DNA from: Rhodoglobus sp.
Lineage (GTDB): Bacteria; Actinomycetota; Actinomycetes; Actinomycetales; Microbacteriaceae
Direction of reading: 5' to 3'
Length of the DNA: 64,000 nucleotides
Assembly: GCA_025463515.1 (NCBI GenBank)
Contig: JAODAQ010000004.1
Coordinates: 1-64,000 of the forward strand
In this document: one piece after another, positions 52,004-62,982 of the stretch
Layout of the letters: every line of letters begins with the position of its first letter
Numbering within the stretch: the first letter of the stretch is position 1
Program-made: the position numbers and the translations under genes
The notes under the pieces: model-generated
The model's input: the letters and a program-made list of their open reading frames with translations, nothing else
Databases searched by the model: none
Told to the model about the DNA's origin: nothing

Positions 52004-53374
52004 GTGGTTGACCCGTCCGAACTCGTAGTCGATGCCGATCCTGAAGTGATCGCGGGCCTCGACTATTGGCGGACCCTTCCGATCAAGCAGCAGCCCGCCT
52101 GGCCGGATGCCGATGCAGTCGGTGCCGCATCCGCGAAGATCGCGACCCTCCCGCCGCTCATCTTCGCCGGCGAGGCGGACGTCCTGCGCGACCGCCTGGC
52201 GAAGGCGGCCCGCGGTGAGGCGTTCCTGCTCCAGGGCGGCGACTGCGCGGAGACCTTCGCGGGCACGAACGCCCAGAACATCCGCGATCGGGTGAAGACC
52301 ATCCTGCAGATGGCCGTCGTGCTCACGTACGGCGCGTCCAAGCCCATCATCAAGATGGGGCGCATGGCCGGCCAGTTCGCCAAGCCCCGCTCGAGCGACA
52401 CCGAGACGCGCGGCGACGTGACCCTTCCGGCGTACCGCGGCGACATCGTGAACGGCTACGACTTCACCCCGGAGTCCCGTGAGGCGGATCCGTCGAGGCT
52501 CGTCGAGGGCTACCACGCCGCGGCATCCACCCTCAATCTCGTCCGCGCGTTCACGCAGGGCGGTTTCGCCGACCTCCGCCAGGTGCACTCCTGGAACAAG
52601 GGCTTCGCGTCGAACCCCGCGAACCACCGCTACGAGAAGGTCGCCGGCGAGATCGACAAGGCCATCAAGTTCATGGAGGCCGCCGGGGCGGACTTCGACG
52701 AGCTCAAGCGCGTCGAGTTCTACTCGAGCCACGAGGGCCTGCTCATGGACTACGAGCGCCCGATGACCCGCATCGACTCGCGCACGGGTACGCCGTACAA
52801 CACGAGCGCGCACTTCCTCTGGATCGGGGAGCGCACGCGCGACCTCGACGGCGCGCACATGGACTACTTCTCCCGCGTGCGGAACCCGATCGGCATCAAG
52901 CTCGGCCCGTCCACGACGCCGGACACGCTCAAGGGCATCATCGACAAGCTCGACCCGAACCGCGAGCCCGGCCGCCTCACGTTCATCACGCGCATGGGCG
53001 CGGGCAAGGTGCGCGACGCGCTGCCGCCGCTCCTCGAGGCGATCAAGGGCATGGATGCCACGCCCCTCTGGGTCTCCGACCCGATGCACGGCAACGGGCT
53101 CACGACCCCCAACGGCTACAAGACCCGTCGGTTCGACGATGTCGTCGACGAGGTCAAGGGCTTCTTCGAGGCGCACCGTGCCGCGGGGACCTACCCGGGC
53201 GGCATCCACATCGAGCTCACGGGCGACGACGTGACGGAGTGCCTCGGCGGCTCGGAGCAGATCGACGAGGCCACTCTGGCGACGCGCTACGAGTCGCTGT
53301 GCGACCCGCGCCTGAACCACATGCAGTCGCTGGAGCTCGCGTTCCTGGTGGCTGAGGAGCTGACCGCGTTCTAG
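52004..53374 (+). CDS. aroG: 3-deoxy-7-phosphoheptulonate (DAHP) synthase, class II
   Basis: First step of the shikimate pathway, condensing phosphoenolpyruvate with erythrose 4-phosphate. The 456-residue class II (plant-like) enzyme has QGGDCAETF, the FYSSHEGLLMDYERPMTR segment, GTRxDLDGAHMDYF-type sequence RTRDLDGAHMDYFSRV and the C-terminal GGSEQID motif. GTG 52004 follows AAAGGAAC. It corresponds to Rv2178c. In M. tuberculosis the enzyme is regulated by aromatic amino acids and complexed with chorismate mutase, which is not in this window. Confidence 0.96.
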   Translation: MVDPSELVVDADPEVIAGLDYWRTLPIKQQPAWPDADAVGAASAKIATLPPLIFAGEADVLRDRLAKAARGEAFLLQGGDCAETFAGTNAQNIRDRVKTILQMAVVLTYGASKPIIKMGRMAGQFAKPRSSDTETRGDVTLPAYRGDIVNGYDFTPESREADPSRLVEGYHAAASTLNLVRAFTQGGFADLRQVHSWNKGFASNPANHRYEKVAGEIDKAIKFMEAAGADFDELKRVEFYSSHEGLLMDYERPMTRIDSRTGTPYNTSAHFLWIGERTRDLDGAHMDYFSRVRNPIGIKLGPSTTPDTLKGIIDKLDPNREPGRLTFITRMGAGKVRDALPPLLEAIKGMDATPLWVSDPMHGNGLTTPNGYKTRRFDDVVDEVKGFFEAHRAAGTYPGGIHIELTGDDVTECLGGSEQIDEATLATRYESLCDPRLNHMQSLELAFLVAEELTAF

Positions 53375-53399
53375 GTCGGTGGGCGCCTCTGAACTGGTG

Positions 53400-53852
53400 T
53401 CAACCGATGAGGTAGATCAAGCCCAAACCCTCATCACGCAGCTCGTCCGCGAAGGTCCGGGCGGCACTGAGGTAGTGCTGGATATACGAGCGTTGTTCTT
53501 CCGTTTCGCGGAACGTCTGGGACTCCGCCAGTGCGAGCACATCGTCCTCGGTCACTAGGGCCAGACCTTCGGCGATCTCGGGCAGTTCCTCTGGGGCGAG
53601 AACCTTCTTATGTGAGATCCAGCCGTCTTGGGTGTGGATGACCTCACCTTCCACCATCGCGAGAGCCGGGTTGTCGGACAGCAACTGCTGAAGCTCCTGC
53701 CAGCACTTGTCGAGGTAGAGCATTCGGGGTCTCTGCTCTGGAGGGCCCCAGGCATCGAGCAGTGGGTCGTCCGACAGATAGGCCCACGGGTCGGCTCGCG
53801 CATTGTCGATATCGGCAGCATGTACCGGATAGGCGTAGTAGCGGATTCCCAT
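53400..53852 (-). CDS. Hypothetical protein
   Basis: A 150-residue acidic protein starting MGIRYYAYPV, rich in Leu, Glu and aromatic residues, without membrane segments. It superficially resembles small single-domain proteins such as DUF1877, in that MG-x-x-x-Y and WAYLSDDPLLDAWG occur near the start, but I cannot assign a family. Slightly lower GC than its neighbours and its location between two conserved genes suggest it is an insertion into the conserved block. Confidence 0.7.
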   Translation of the reverse strand: MGIRYYAYPVHAADIDNARADPWAYLSDDPLLDAWGPPEQRPRMLYLDKCWQELQQLLSDNPALAMVEGEVIHTQDGWISHKKVLAPEELPEIAEGLALVTEDDVLALAESQTFRETEEQRSYIQHYLSAARTFADELRDEGLGLIYLIG

Positions 53853-54038
53853 GGGCCCAGTCTTCCGAGGGCGGCGCGCGACGACGCCGGCCCGGGGGAG
53901 CTCCCATGAGAATCCCGCTCGTGAGGCGCTGGGGAGGATGAGAATGCACTCTTCCCCAACATTCGGTCGATGGCCGAGCCATCGACAGCGGGGCAATTGC
54001 GAAGCGAGAATGTCGGTGGCTCCTGATCTAATACTGGT

Positions 54039-55247
54039 ATGAACTCGTTGTTCGAACCGACTCTGCCGGACACCCGTGCGGTGTTCGGGATGGCGGAGGC
54101 AGAGGTCGCGCAGCGCACCATCTGGCGGGCGTCGGCCGAGCTGTTCCGGGCGGCGGATGCGGTGCTCAGGGATGCGGTACGGCACCCCGAGGTCTATGTG
54201 GACGAGCAGAACCTGCGCGGGGATGTGACTGAGTTCGCGGTGCGGGCCGCAGTCGCCGACCTGGCGGTCAGGCTGAACCTGGCGGAGTCGACAGTGCGCG
54301 ACTACGCCCATATCGCTGCCACACTCCGGGAGCGGTTGCCGACCCTCTGGGCGTGGTTCCGCGAGGGCGAGGTGTCAACGCAGAACGCGCGAGCGGCGGC
54401 GGAGCTCGCGGTCGAGCTGCCGCTCGAGTGCTGGCCGGCGTTCGACGAGCAGCTGCTCGGCCCCGCGCGCACGTTGGCGCCGGCCCGGTTCCGGGTGAAG
54501 GCCCGGGCGCTGCGGGAGAAGCTGCACACGATCCCGCTGGCCGAGCGCAAGGCCGCTGCGGCGCTGCAGCGTCGGGTGTGGTCGGAGCACGACCGGGACG
54601 GCATGGGCTGGCTGTACGCATATCTGCCGTCGGAGAGCATCGCGCAGGTCACGACCCAGGTCGACTCCCTGGCGTTCGCCCTGTTCACGGAGCAGGACGA
54701 GTCCCGCACCATGGGGCAGCTGCGCGCGGACGTGCTCACGGACCTGCTGCTGGGCGCGACCCCGGAGGCGAAGCCCGGCGTCGCCCTCGCCCTGACGGTG
54801 CCGGTGCTCACCCTGTTGGGCCACGGCGACGAGCCGCCCGTGCTGGAGGGGGTGGGGCCGATCGACCTGGACACCGCCCGTCGCCTGGCCGCGAAGTCCC
54901 CGTCGTTCACAAGACTGCTGACCCACCCGGTAACCCGGCAGGTGGTTGGGATGGACGCCCGGCAGTACCGTCCGACGGTGGCGATGAAGCGGTGGCTGAC
55001 GATCAGCCAGCCGACCTGCGACCTGCCCGGGTGCGGGCGTCGCGCCGTAGACTGCGACCTCGACCACACCCACGACTGGGCAGCTGGCGGCCGCACCACG
55101 ATCGCCAACCTCGCCCCGAGATGTCGGCCGCACCACTCCCTGAAGCACCAGACGAAATGGCGCGTCGACAGGCGCCCCGGCAATCAGCAGCCCGTCTGGA
55201 CCAGCCCTACCGGCCACCAACGTGAGTCTGACCCACCACCCTTCTAG
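54039..55247 (+). CDS. DUF222/13E12-type HNH endonuclease domain protein
   Basis: A 402-residue protein of the actinobacterial 13E12 repeat family: an N-terminal helical DUF222 region (residues 20-300, with LAESTVRDYAHIAATLRERLP and GEVSTQNARAAAELAVELP) and a C-terminal HNH nuclease (CDLPGCGR, DLDHTHDWAAGG, CRPHHSLKH). This family is multicopy and often near mobile DNA, but no element boundary is evident. TAATAC (54029-54034) 4 nt before the ATG makes leaderless translation likely. Biological role unknown. Confidence 0.9.
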   Translation: MNSLFEPTLPDTRAVFGMAEAEVAQRTIWRASAELFRAADAVLRDAVRHPEVYVDEQNLRGDVTEFAVRAAVADLAVRLNLAESTVRDYAHIAATLRERLPTLWAWFREGEVSTQNARAAAELAVELPLECWPAFDEQLLGPARTLAPARFRVKARALREKLHTIPLAERKAAAALQRRVWSEHDRDGMGWLYAYLPSESIAQVTTQVDSLAFALFTEQDESRTMGQLRADVLTDLLLGATPEAKPGVALALTVPVLTLLGHGDEPPVLEGVGPIDLDTARRLAAKSPSFTRLLTHPVTRQVVGMDARQYRPTVAMKRWLTISQPTCDLPGCGRRAVDCDLDHTHDWAAGGRTTIANLAPRCRPHHSLKHQTKWRVDRRPGNQQPVWTSPTGHQRESDPPPF

Positions 55248-55285
55248 CGCGAGTAAAAGTCAGTGCCCTCCGCCATGATCTCTCC

Positions 55286-55735
55286 ATGAGCGATTTCGAC
55301 TTCCTGTACGGCGAATGGGCAGTGCACAACCGGCGGCTGCGCGAGCTGTTCTCCGGCAGCGACGACTGGTACGAGTTCGAGGCCACGTCATGGGCGCAGC
55401 CCCTTCTGGGCGGCGTCGGCAACGTCGACGAGATGGACTGCCCTAGCGAGGGGTTCTCGGGCGCCTCCATCCGGTTCCAAGACCAGGCGACCGGCGAGTG
55501 GTCGATCTACTGGGCCGACAGCAAGACCGGACGGCTCTTCCCGCCGGTCGTCGGCACGTTCCAGAACGGCGAGGGGCATTTCTACGGGGACGACACCCAC
55601 CAGGGCGAGCCGATCCGGGCCCATTTCACCTGGTCGGACATCACGTCGGAGTCGGCCCGCTGGCAGCAGGAGTTCTCTGCCGACGGCGGCGAGACCTGGG
55701 AGCCGAACTGGGTGATGGAATTCACCCGCAAGTAG
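55286..55735 (+). CDS. DUF1579-like hypothetical protein
   Basis: A 149-residue soluble protein beginning FDFLYGEWAVHNRRL and containing IRFQDQATGEWSIYWADS and SARWQQEFSADGGETWEPNW. The pattern of beta-strands with W-x-x-Y-W suggests a lipocalin-like barrel similar to DUF1579. No enzyme motif. It ends 3 nt before the convergent pknL stop. Confidence 0.72.
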   Translation: MSDFDFLYGEWAVHNRRLRELFSGSDDWYEFEATSWAQPLLGGVGNVDEMDCPSEGFSGASIRFQDQATGEWSIYWADSKTGRLFPPVVGTFQNGEGHFYGDDTHQGEPIRAHFTWSDITSESARWQQEFSADGGETWEPNWVMEFTRK

Positions 55736-55738
55736 GCG

Positions 55739-57688
<1,950 letters not shown>

Positions 57689-57759
57689 CCCCAGAGTCTA
57701 AAGTTCGAGGCTGTGCGGATGCCGCCGGGACACGGCTCGGCGTCATACCTGCCGTGCGG

Positions 57760-59151
57760 CTATCCGAGCTCCGCAAGCCAGGCCCGCGCGGAGTCTTCCC
57801 ACTTCGCGTAGGCGTCCGGGTAGGCCGAGATCTGCACGCGCTGGGCCGCCTCGGTGAGCGGCATGGACTCCCAGCCGGAGATGTCGAGGAGTCCGCGGGT
57901 GTACCCGGAGCGGCCCTCGTAGAAGAGGTGGGCCGCGGTGGCGGGGTCGGTCAGCTCTTCGACGGTGCCCCATCCGGAGCTCGGCCGCTGCTGGAAGAGG
58001 CCTACCGAGTCGAGGTCGCCCCACGAGAGGTTGCGCATGCTCGACTCCTGCATCGCGGTCGCCAGGGCGATGACGATGCCGTAGTCGGAGATGCCGAGCT
58101 CGCCGCCCACCTGCACGATGACCGCCGCGTTCGCCCGCATCTCGTCGTTCATGGTGCTGCCGGAGGTCGAGGCCGGGGCGACCGAGCCGCCCGCGGGGAT
58201 GGCGAGGGTGTGGCCGGTGTAGATGACGCTCGACCAGTCGAGCCCGTTGGCGTCGAACAGCTCCTGCGTGGTGATGCCGAAGCGCGCCGCGATGCTGCTC
58301 ACGGTGTCGCCCGAGACGATCGTGTAGGTGGTGGTCGCGGGTGCCGCAGGCGGGGGAGCGGCCGGAGCGGGCGGCGCCTCGACAGCCGGCGCCTCCGCGG
58401 CGGGAGCCTCGACGACGGGCTCCTCGATCGGAGCGGTGGACACCACCGGGACCATGGTGCCGGCGTCGTCGGGCGTGCCCGGACCGACGAGCCCCGGGAT
58501 CGCGATCGTCTGGCCGGGGTAGATGATGCTCGACCAGCCGAGCCCGTTGGCAGTCAGCACCGAGAGGGTGGAGACGCCGAACCGCTCGGCGACGGCGCTG
58601 ATCGTGTCGCCGGGGACGATGGTGTACCTGCCGCTCGGCGTGGCGTCACCCGCCGGCTCGACGGGGGCGAGGGCGCCCGAGGCCGAGAGCTTGAGCTCCT
58701 GCCCGGGGAAGATGATCGACGACCAGCCGAGGCCGTTGAGTGCGAGTACGGATGCCGTCGACAGCCCGTACTGGCCGGCGATGCTGCTCACGGTGTCGCC
58801 CGGCGTAACGCGGTACAGCGTCGGCGCGGGAGCCACGGCGGCTCGGGCGGCGGTGGTGATCGCGGAGCTCGCGGCTGTGACCGCCTCGCGCAGCGACTTG
58901 CCCAGCTCGAAGTTGTTGCCGCGCGGCTTCGGCAGCGGGCGGGCCTCGGCCGGGCTGATCGGCCCGGTGAGCCCCATCGCGGCCATGGATCCGGCGAGGA
59001 GCACGGAGCCCGTCGCGAAGGCGCCCTTGGCCATCCGGCCTCGCGGCGAAAGGCCGCGGACGGGTTCGTCCGACTGCTCGGGCACGCGCGGCGCCAGCCC
59101 CGCGAACACCGATCGAGCGACGCCCTGAGCGTCATCCACGTGCTTGTCCAT
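57760..59151 (-). CDS. Secreted LysM / transglycosylase-like cell-wall protein
   Basis: A 463-residue exported protein. After a basic N-terminal region and a hydrophobic segment (GSVLLAGSMAAMGLTGP) come three LysM repeats (YRVTPGDTVSSIAGQYG, YTIVPGDTISAVAERFG, YTIVSGDTVSSIAARFG), Pro/Ala-rich linkers and a C-terminal lytic-transglycosylase-like domain (ATAMQESSMRN with candidate catalytic Glu, and SVGLFQQRPSSGWG). It probably remodels peptidoglycan next to PknL. The ATG follows GGAAAG. It lies in the place of RpfB-like genes but has no Rpf domain. Confidence 0.88.
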   Translation of the reverse strand: MDKHVDDAQGVARSVFAGLAPRVPEQSDEPVRGLSPRGRMAKGAFATGSVLLAGSMAAMGLTGPISPAEARPLPKPRGNNFELGKSLREAVTAASSAITTAARAAVAPAPTLYRVTPGDTVSSIAGQYGLSTASVLALNGLGWSSIIFPGQELKLSASGALAPVEPAGDATPSGRYTIVPGDTISAVAERFGVSTLSVLTANGLGWSSIIYPGQTIAIPGLVGPGTPDDAGTMVPVVSTAPIEEPVVEAPAAEAPAVEAPPAPAAPPPAAPATTTYTIVSGDTVSSIAARFGITTQELFDANGLDWSSVIYTGHTLAIPAGGSVAPASTSGSTMNDEMRANAAVIVQVGGELGISDYGIVIALATAMQESSMRNLSWGDLDSVGLFQQRPSSGWGTVEELTDPATAAHLFYEGRSGYTRGLLDISGWESMPLTEAAQRVQISAYPDAYAKWEDSARAWLAELG

Positions 59152-59342
59152 GATCTTTCCGTTCTCTCCCCACCCCGAGAAGGTCGATGCGCCCGCAAGG
59201 GACAGCATCGCTACCACCGTGACACACCTGTTATCCAGTGTCAACCAATGTGATTATTGTTGATTGAATTTACCTCCCCGAAACATTCGCCTTCCGGAGG
59301 CGTCACCGACCGTTTGCGGGTGCCCGTGGCACGCTTGATGGT
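59152..59342. promoter_or_regulatory. Divergent regulatory region, A/T-rich, with TGACAC palindrome
   Basis: Between the divergent LysM and Rv2175c-like genes is the most A/T-rich stretch of the window (about 59244-59278). TGACAC (59220-59225) and GTGTCA (59238-59243) form a palindrome over a 12-nt spacer; the right half is also part of TTGACA on the minus strand. A cell-wall-stress regulator such as MtrA could act here, but I cannot match a consensus. Confidence 0.4.
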
Positions 59343-59684
59343 GTGACCGACACGCCCGCCATCGACTGGCTCACGATTCCCGACCTCACCGAGATGCTCG
59401 GGCTCAAGGTGAGCCAGGTCCGCCGCCTCATCGAGGACCGCTCCCTGCTCGCGAGCCGCATCGACGGGGTGTGGAAGGTTCCGGCGCCGTTCATCGTGGA
59501 CGGCGAGCCGATGCACGAGCTCCGCGGCACGATCATCCTGCTCGGCGACAGCGGCTTCAACGACGAGGAGGCCATGCACTGGCTCCTCGCGCCGGAGGAG
59601 AGCCTCGGCGTGGCCCCGATCGAGGCGCTCCGGGCCGGTCGCAAGGCAGAGGTGCGCCGCGTCGCGCAGTCCCTCGCGTTCTAG
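59343..59684 (+). CDS. DNA-binding protein, Rv2175c type
   Basis: A 113-residue winged-helix protein beginning at GTG 59343 with WLTIPDLTEMLGLKVSQVRRLI as recognition region. In M. tuberculosis Rv2175c is a DNA-binding substrate of PknL and its neighbour. The same pairing occurs here, with the LysM gene between them. An N-terminal Thr (TDTP) may be the phosphorylation site, by analogy. Targets unknown. Confidence 0.88.
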   Translation: MTDTPAIDWLTIPDLTEMLGLKVSQVRRLIEDRSLLASRIDGVWKVPAPFIVDGEPMHELRGTIILLGDSGFNDEEAMHWLLAPEESLGVAPIEALRAGRKAEVRRVAQSLAF

Positions 59685-59688
59685 CTGA

Positions 59689-60810
59689 TCAGTAGACCCG
59701 GCGGGTCACAGTGTCGGCGAGCTCGAGCAGCTGGGCGCGCGCCGAGGCGGCGAGCGGGGCATCCGTCAACGCCTCCTTGGCAACGGCGACGTTGTGGTCG
59801 ATGATGCGCTCGACCTTGTCGACGGCCCCGCACTCGCGGAGGGTGTTGCGCATGATGTCGACCTGCTGGTCGTCGAGGTCGGGGTCTCCCAGCAGCTCGT
59901 CCATGAGGGTGCGCGCCTGGCTGGAGAGCTCCTGGCGCGCGAGTGCGATGAGCACCGTGCGCTTGCCCTCCCGCAGGTCGTCTCCCGCGGGCTTGCCCGT
60001 CACTGCGGGGTCGCCGAACACGCCGAGCAGGTCGTCGCGGAGCTGGTACGCGATGCCGAGCGGCAGCCCGAAGGCACGCAGCGCCGTGAGCTGGTCCAGG
60101 CTCGCGCCGCCGAGGGCGGCGCCGATCACCAGGGGCGCCTCGACGCTGTACTTCGCCGACTTGTAGACGATGACACGGTGTGCCCGGCTGAGGGCCTCGG
60201 CCTCCGGATGCTGCGTCCAGGCGTTCTCCTCGAGGATGTCGAGGTACTGCCCGGCCGTGACCTCCGTGCGCATCCGCGCGAACTCGGCGCGGCCCGATCG
60301 GCCGGCGGACCGGTCGGCGAGCCGCGCGGTGCCGGCGTCGAACAGCTCGTCGCTCCAGCCCAGCAGGAGATCGCCGAGCAGGATCCCCGACGACAGGCCG
60401 AACTGCGCGGCGTCGCCCGTCCAGCCCTCGTCGACGTGCATGGCCTCGAGGCGCTTGTGGGCAGCGAGTGCGCCGCGGCGCGTGTCCGACTTGTCGATGA
60501 TGTCGTCGTGCACGAGGGCTGCGGCGTGGAACACCTCGAGGGCGGAGGCGGCCAGGACGATGCCGGGGAGGTCGGCGGAGACCGAGGCATCCGGCAAGGG
60601 GTCGAAGCCGTGCGGAACGCCGCTCGCGGACTGCCAGCCCCAGTAGAGAAAGAGCGCCCTGAAGCGCTTGCCGCCCGCGAGGAAGGAGGCGGCCAGGTCG
60701 GTGAAGCGGAGGAGCTCGGGAGCGATGGCGCTGAACTCGGTGGCGCGCTCGGCGAGGAATTCGTCGATTCCCAGTTGAACGAGGTCAACTAACCGGTTAC
60801 TCTCAGCCAC
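59689..60810 (-). CDS. Polyprenyl diphosphate synthase (IdsA2-like)
   Basis: A 373-residue trans-prenyltransferase extending allylic diphosphates with isopentenyl diphosphate. Both aspartate-rich motifs are intact: VHDDIIDKSDTRRG (FARM) and YQLRDDLLGVFGDP (SARM), followed by GKPAGDDLREGKRT. Residues before FARM suggest a medium product (C15-C25 or longer), which cannot be fixed. GTG start. It corresponds to Rv2173. A -10-like TACTAT of the divergent gene lies close by. Confidence 0.92.
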   Translation of the reverse strand: MAESNRLVDLVQLGIDEFLAERATEFSAIAPELLRFTDLAASFLAGGKRFRALFLYWGWQSASGVPHGFDPLPDASVSADLPGIVLAASALEVFHAAALVHDDIIDKSDTRRGALAAHKRLEAMHVDEGWTGDAAQFGLSSGILLGDLLLGWSDELFDAGTARLADRSAGRSGRAEFARMRTEVTAGQYLDILEENAWTQHPEAEALSRAHRVIVYKSAKYSVEAPLVIGAALGGASLDQLTALRAFGLPLGIAYQLRDDLLGVFGDPAVTGKPAGDDLREGKRTVLIALARQELSSQARTLMDELLGDPDLDDQQVDIMRNTLRECGAVDKVERIIDHNVAVAKEALTDAPLAASARAQLLELADTVTRRVY

Positions 60811-60885
60811 TTACCTAGCCTAGCTACCGCAGCGGGGCGTACTATGAAGGTTCAAGCGTCGATCCCGAGGGACGAGGGGAACAGG

Positions 60886-61272
60886 ATGCCACTTTCCGAA
60901 CAGGAGCAGCGCCTCCTGGAAGAGATGGAGCGCAGCCTCTATCAGAACGATGCTGACTTCGTCGCGACGGTGAACCCTCGCCGGGGCCGGCCCAACTACA
61001 CCGTGCTGGTGGTGGGTGTTCTGATCGCGCTGCTCGGCATCGCGACCCTCGTGGCCGGTGTGATCATCCGCCAGCCGCTCGTCGGTGTTCTTGGCTTCGC
61101 GATCATGTTCGTCGGCGTCCTCCTCGCCGTCGCCCCGCCCCGCTCGAAGGGCCGCAAGGCAGGCTCCTTCCCCGCACAGGACATTCCCCGCGCCTCGGGC
61201 AAGCCGCGCTCCAACTCCTTCATGCAGGGTCTCAACGACCGGTGGGACCGCCGCCAGGACGGCCGCGACTAG
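60886..61272 (+). CDS. DUF3040 membrane protein
   Basis: A 128-residue protein: cytoplasmic N-terminus with the family motif LSEQEQRLLEEMERSL, two membrane segments (VLVVGVLIALLGIATLVAGV and GVLGFAIMFVGVLLAV), basic tail. DUF3040 proteins occur beside the division/cell-wall cluster in actinobacteria (Rv2169c type) and have no established function. ATG 60886 follows GAGGGGAACAGG. A hairpin terminator at 61294 ends the transcript. Confidence 0.9.
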   Translation: MPLSEQEQRLLEEMERSLYQNDADFVATVNPRRGRPNYTVLVVGVLIALLGIATLVAGVIIRQPLVGVLGFAIMFVGVLLAVAPPRSKGRKAGSFPAQDIPRASGKPRSNSFMQGLNDRWDRRQDGRD

Positions 61273-61293
61273 CCGCAACTCGTACCTCTAACA

Positions 61294-61323
61294 GGGGCCA
61301 GCCTTCGGGCTGGCCCCTTTTTT
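61294..61323 (+). terminator. Intrinsic terminator after DUF3040 gene
   Basis: A perfect 10-bp stem GGGGCCAGCC/GGCTGGCCCC with a UUCG tetraloop (61304-61307) followed by six T residues. It separates the DUF3040 gene from the mraZ operon. Confidence 0.97.
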
Positions 61324-61339
61324 GGGCTCTGTGGGATGG

Positions 61340-61455
61340 TTGGCCTCCATTTCCCTCCACCCTCATAATCGGCATAATTCCGGGCCTCTCGGGGTACAAA
61401 GCTGCAATTCTGTCGTGATTTTCTAGGAAAGGTGGTGGAAAGTGGAGTAAAGTGG
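61340..61455 (+). promoter_or_regulatory. mraZ promoter region with MraZ-type operator repeats
   Basis: A candidate promoter has TTGGCC (61340-61345) and CATAAT (61364-61369), 18 nt apart. Further down, GTGG occurs exactly every 10 nt at 61432, 61442 and 61452 within AAAGGTGGTGG, AAAGTGGAGT and AAAGTGGGGG. These are the direct repeats bound by MraZ octamers in other bacteria, so mraZ probably represses its own operon. Confidence 0.75.
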
Positions 61456-61494
61456 GGGTACCTGATCCGGGCCGGAGAATGAGGGGAGGCATCC

Positions 61495-61926
61495 GTGTTC
61501 CTTGGCACCTATGCCCCCAAGCTCGACGACAAGGGCCGCGTCATCCTTCCGGCGAAGTTCCGGGAGGAGCTCTCGAGCGGCCTCGTCGTCACCCGCGGCC
61601 AGGAGCGCTGCCTCTACGTCTTCAGCCAGCGCGGGTTCGAGGAGATCCACGGCACGATTCGCCAGGCCTCGATCACGAGCAAGGTGTCGCGCGACTTCCT
61701 GCGCCTCTTCCTCTCCGGTGCGAACCAGGAGGTGCCCGACAACCAGAACCGCGTGACGATCCCCGCGAACCTCCGCGAGTACGCCGGCCTCGGCAAGGAC
61801 CTCACCGTCATCGGCGCGGGCAACCGCGCGGAGATCTGGGACACCGAGGCGTGGAACGCCTACTACGAGAGCGCCGAGTCCGACTTCGTGAACACCACGG
61901 AGGAGGTGATCCCGGGCCTGTTCTGA
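61495..61926 (+). CDS. mraZ: Transcriptional regulator MraZ
   Basis: A 143-residue ring-forming DNA-binding protein made of two SpoVT/AbrB-like halves: [23 protein letters not shown] at the start (shown in part) and [17 protein letters not shown] in the second half. It controls the division/cell-wall cluster that it opens. GTG start after GAGGGGAGG. Corresponds to Rv2166c. Confidence 0.97.
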   Translation: MFLGTYAPKLDDKGRVILPAKFREELSSGLVVTRGQERCLYVFSQRGFEEIHGTIRQASITSKVSRDFLRLFLSGANQEVPDNQNRVTIPANLREYAGLGKDLTVIGAGNRAEIWDTEAWNAYYESAESDFVNTTEEVIPGLF

Positions 61927-61989
61927 CTCCTCGACGCTGACTCCCAGCCGTACGCCCTGGCTTTCTTCCCCGATGCCAGGTCGCACCGG

Positions 61990-62982
61990 ATGGGGATCAG
62001 CACCGAGGATTCCGGCCCCACCGCCATGGCAGACAACGACCAGATCCACACCTCCGTAATGCTCGAGCGCACCATCGAGCTGCTCGCTCCCGCACTCGAC
62101 CACGACGGGGCGATCCTCGTCGACGGCACCCTCGGAATGGGCGGCCACGCTGAGGCGTTCCTGAGCCGGTTCCCGCAGCTCTCCCTGATCGGCATCGACC
62201 GCGATCCGGATGCCCTCGCCATCGCCCGCGAGCGCCTCGCCCCGTTCGGCGACCGGGTCCGATTCGCGCACGCCGTCAACAACGAGATCACCCGCGTGCT
62301 CGCGGGCTTCGGAGTGCCCAGGGTCTCCGGCGTGCTCTTCGACCTGGGCGTCTCGTCGCTGCAGCTCGACCGGGTGGAGCGCGGCTTCTCCTACTCGAAG
62401 GACGCCCCGCTCGACATGCGCATGGATGCCACGAGCGAGCGAACGGCAGCGCTCATCCTCGCCACCTACAGCGAGCTCGAGTTGCGCCGCATCTTCTACG
62501 AGTACGGCGACGAGAAGCTCGCGCCGCGCTATGCGAGCCGCATCGTCCAGCGCCGCGAGGACGAGCCGCTCGTCACCTCCGCGCAGCTCGTCGACCTGAT
62601 CATCGCCGCGACTCCCGCGGCCGCCCAGCGCGCCGGCCACCCCGCGAAGCGCGTGTTCCAGGCCCTCCGCATCGAGGTGAACCAGGAGCTCGCCGTCATC
62701 GAGCGCGCGGTTCCGGACGCCGTCGACGCCCTCGAGGTGCACGGCCGCATGGTCGTGCTCTCGTTCCAGTCCCTCGAGGACCGCATCGTCAAGCGCGTCT
62801 TCCAGGCGCGGTCGACGTCGACGGCGCCGCGCGGGCTGCCCGTCGAGCTGCCGGAGCACAGGCCGGAGCTCAAGCTGCTCGTGCGCGGCGCCGAGCAGGC
62901 GTCGGACGAGGAGCGCGCGGCCAACCCGCGCGCGACCTCCGTGCGGCTGCGCGCGGTCGAGCGACTGCGGGATGTCGCATGA
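61990..62982 (+). CDS. rsmH: 16S rRNA (cytosine-1402-N4) methyltransferase RsmH
   Basis: The 330-residue enzyme methylates C1402 in the ribosomal P site. It has VLVDGTLGMGGHAEAFL-like SAM-binding motif (shown as ILVDGTLGMGGHAEAF), GIDRDPDALAIA, the LFDLGVSSLQLD segment and RIEVNQEL. ATG 61990 is used; ATG 62026 (MADND) is an alternative and matches the usual length better. It ends in an ATGA overlap with ftsL. Corresponds to Rv2165c (mraW). Confidence 0.95.
   Translation: MGISTEDSGPTAMADNDQIHTSVMLERTIELLAPALDHDGAILVDGTLGMGGHAEAFLSRFPQLSLIGIDRDPDALAIARERLAPFGDRVRFAHAVNNEITRVLAGFGVPRVSGVLFDLGVSSLQLDRVERGFSYSKDAPLDMRMDATSERTAALILATYSELELRRIFYEYGDEKLAPRYASRIVQRREDEPLVTSAQLVDLIIAATPAAAQRAGHPAKRVFQALRIEVNQELAVIERAVPDAVDALEVHGRMVVLSFQSLEDRIVKRVFQARSTSTAPRGLPVELPEHRPELKLLVRGAEQASDEERAANPRATSVRLRAVERLRDVA

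Noticed and set aside
54039-55247. DUF222/HNH gene considered as part of an intein, group I intron or prophage
   Set aside because: It stands alone with its own promoter, without flanking repeats, integrase or phage genes.
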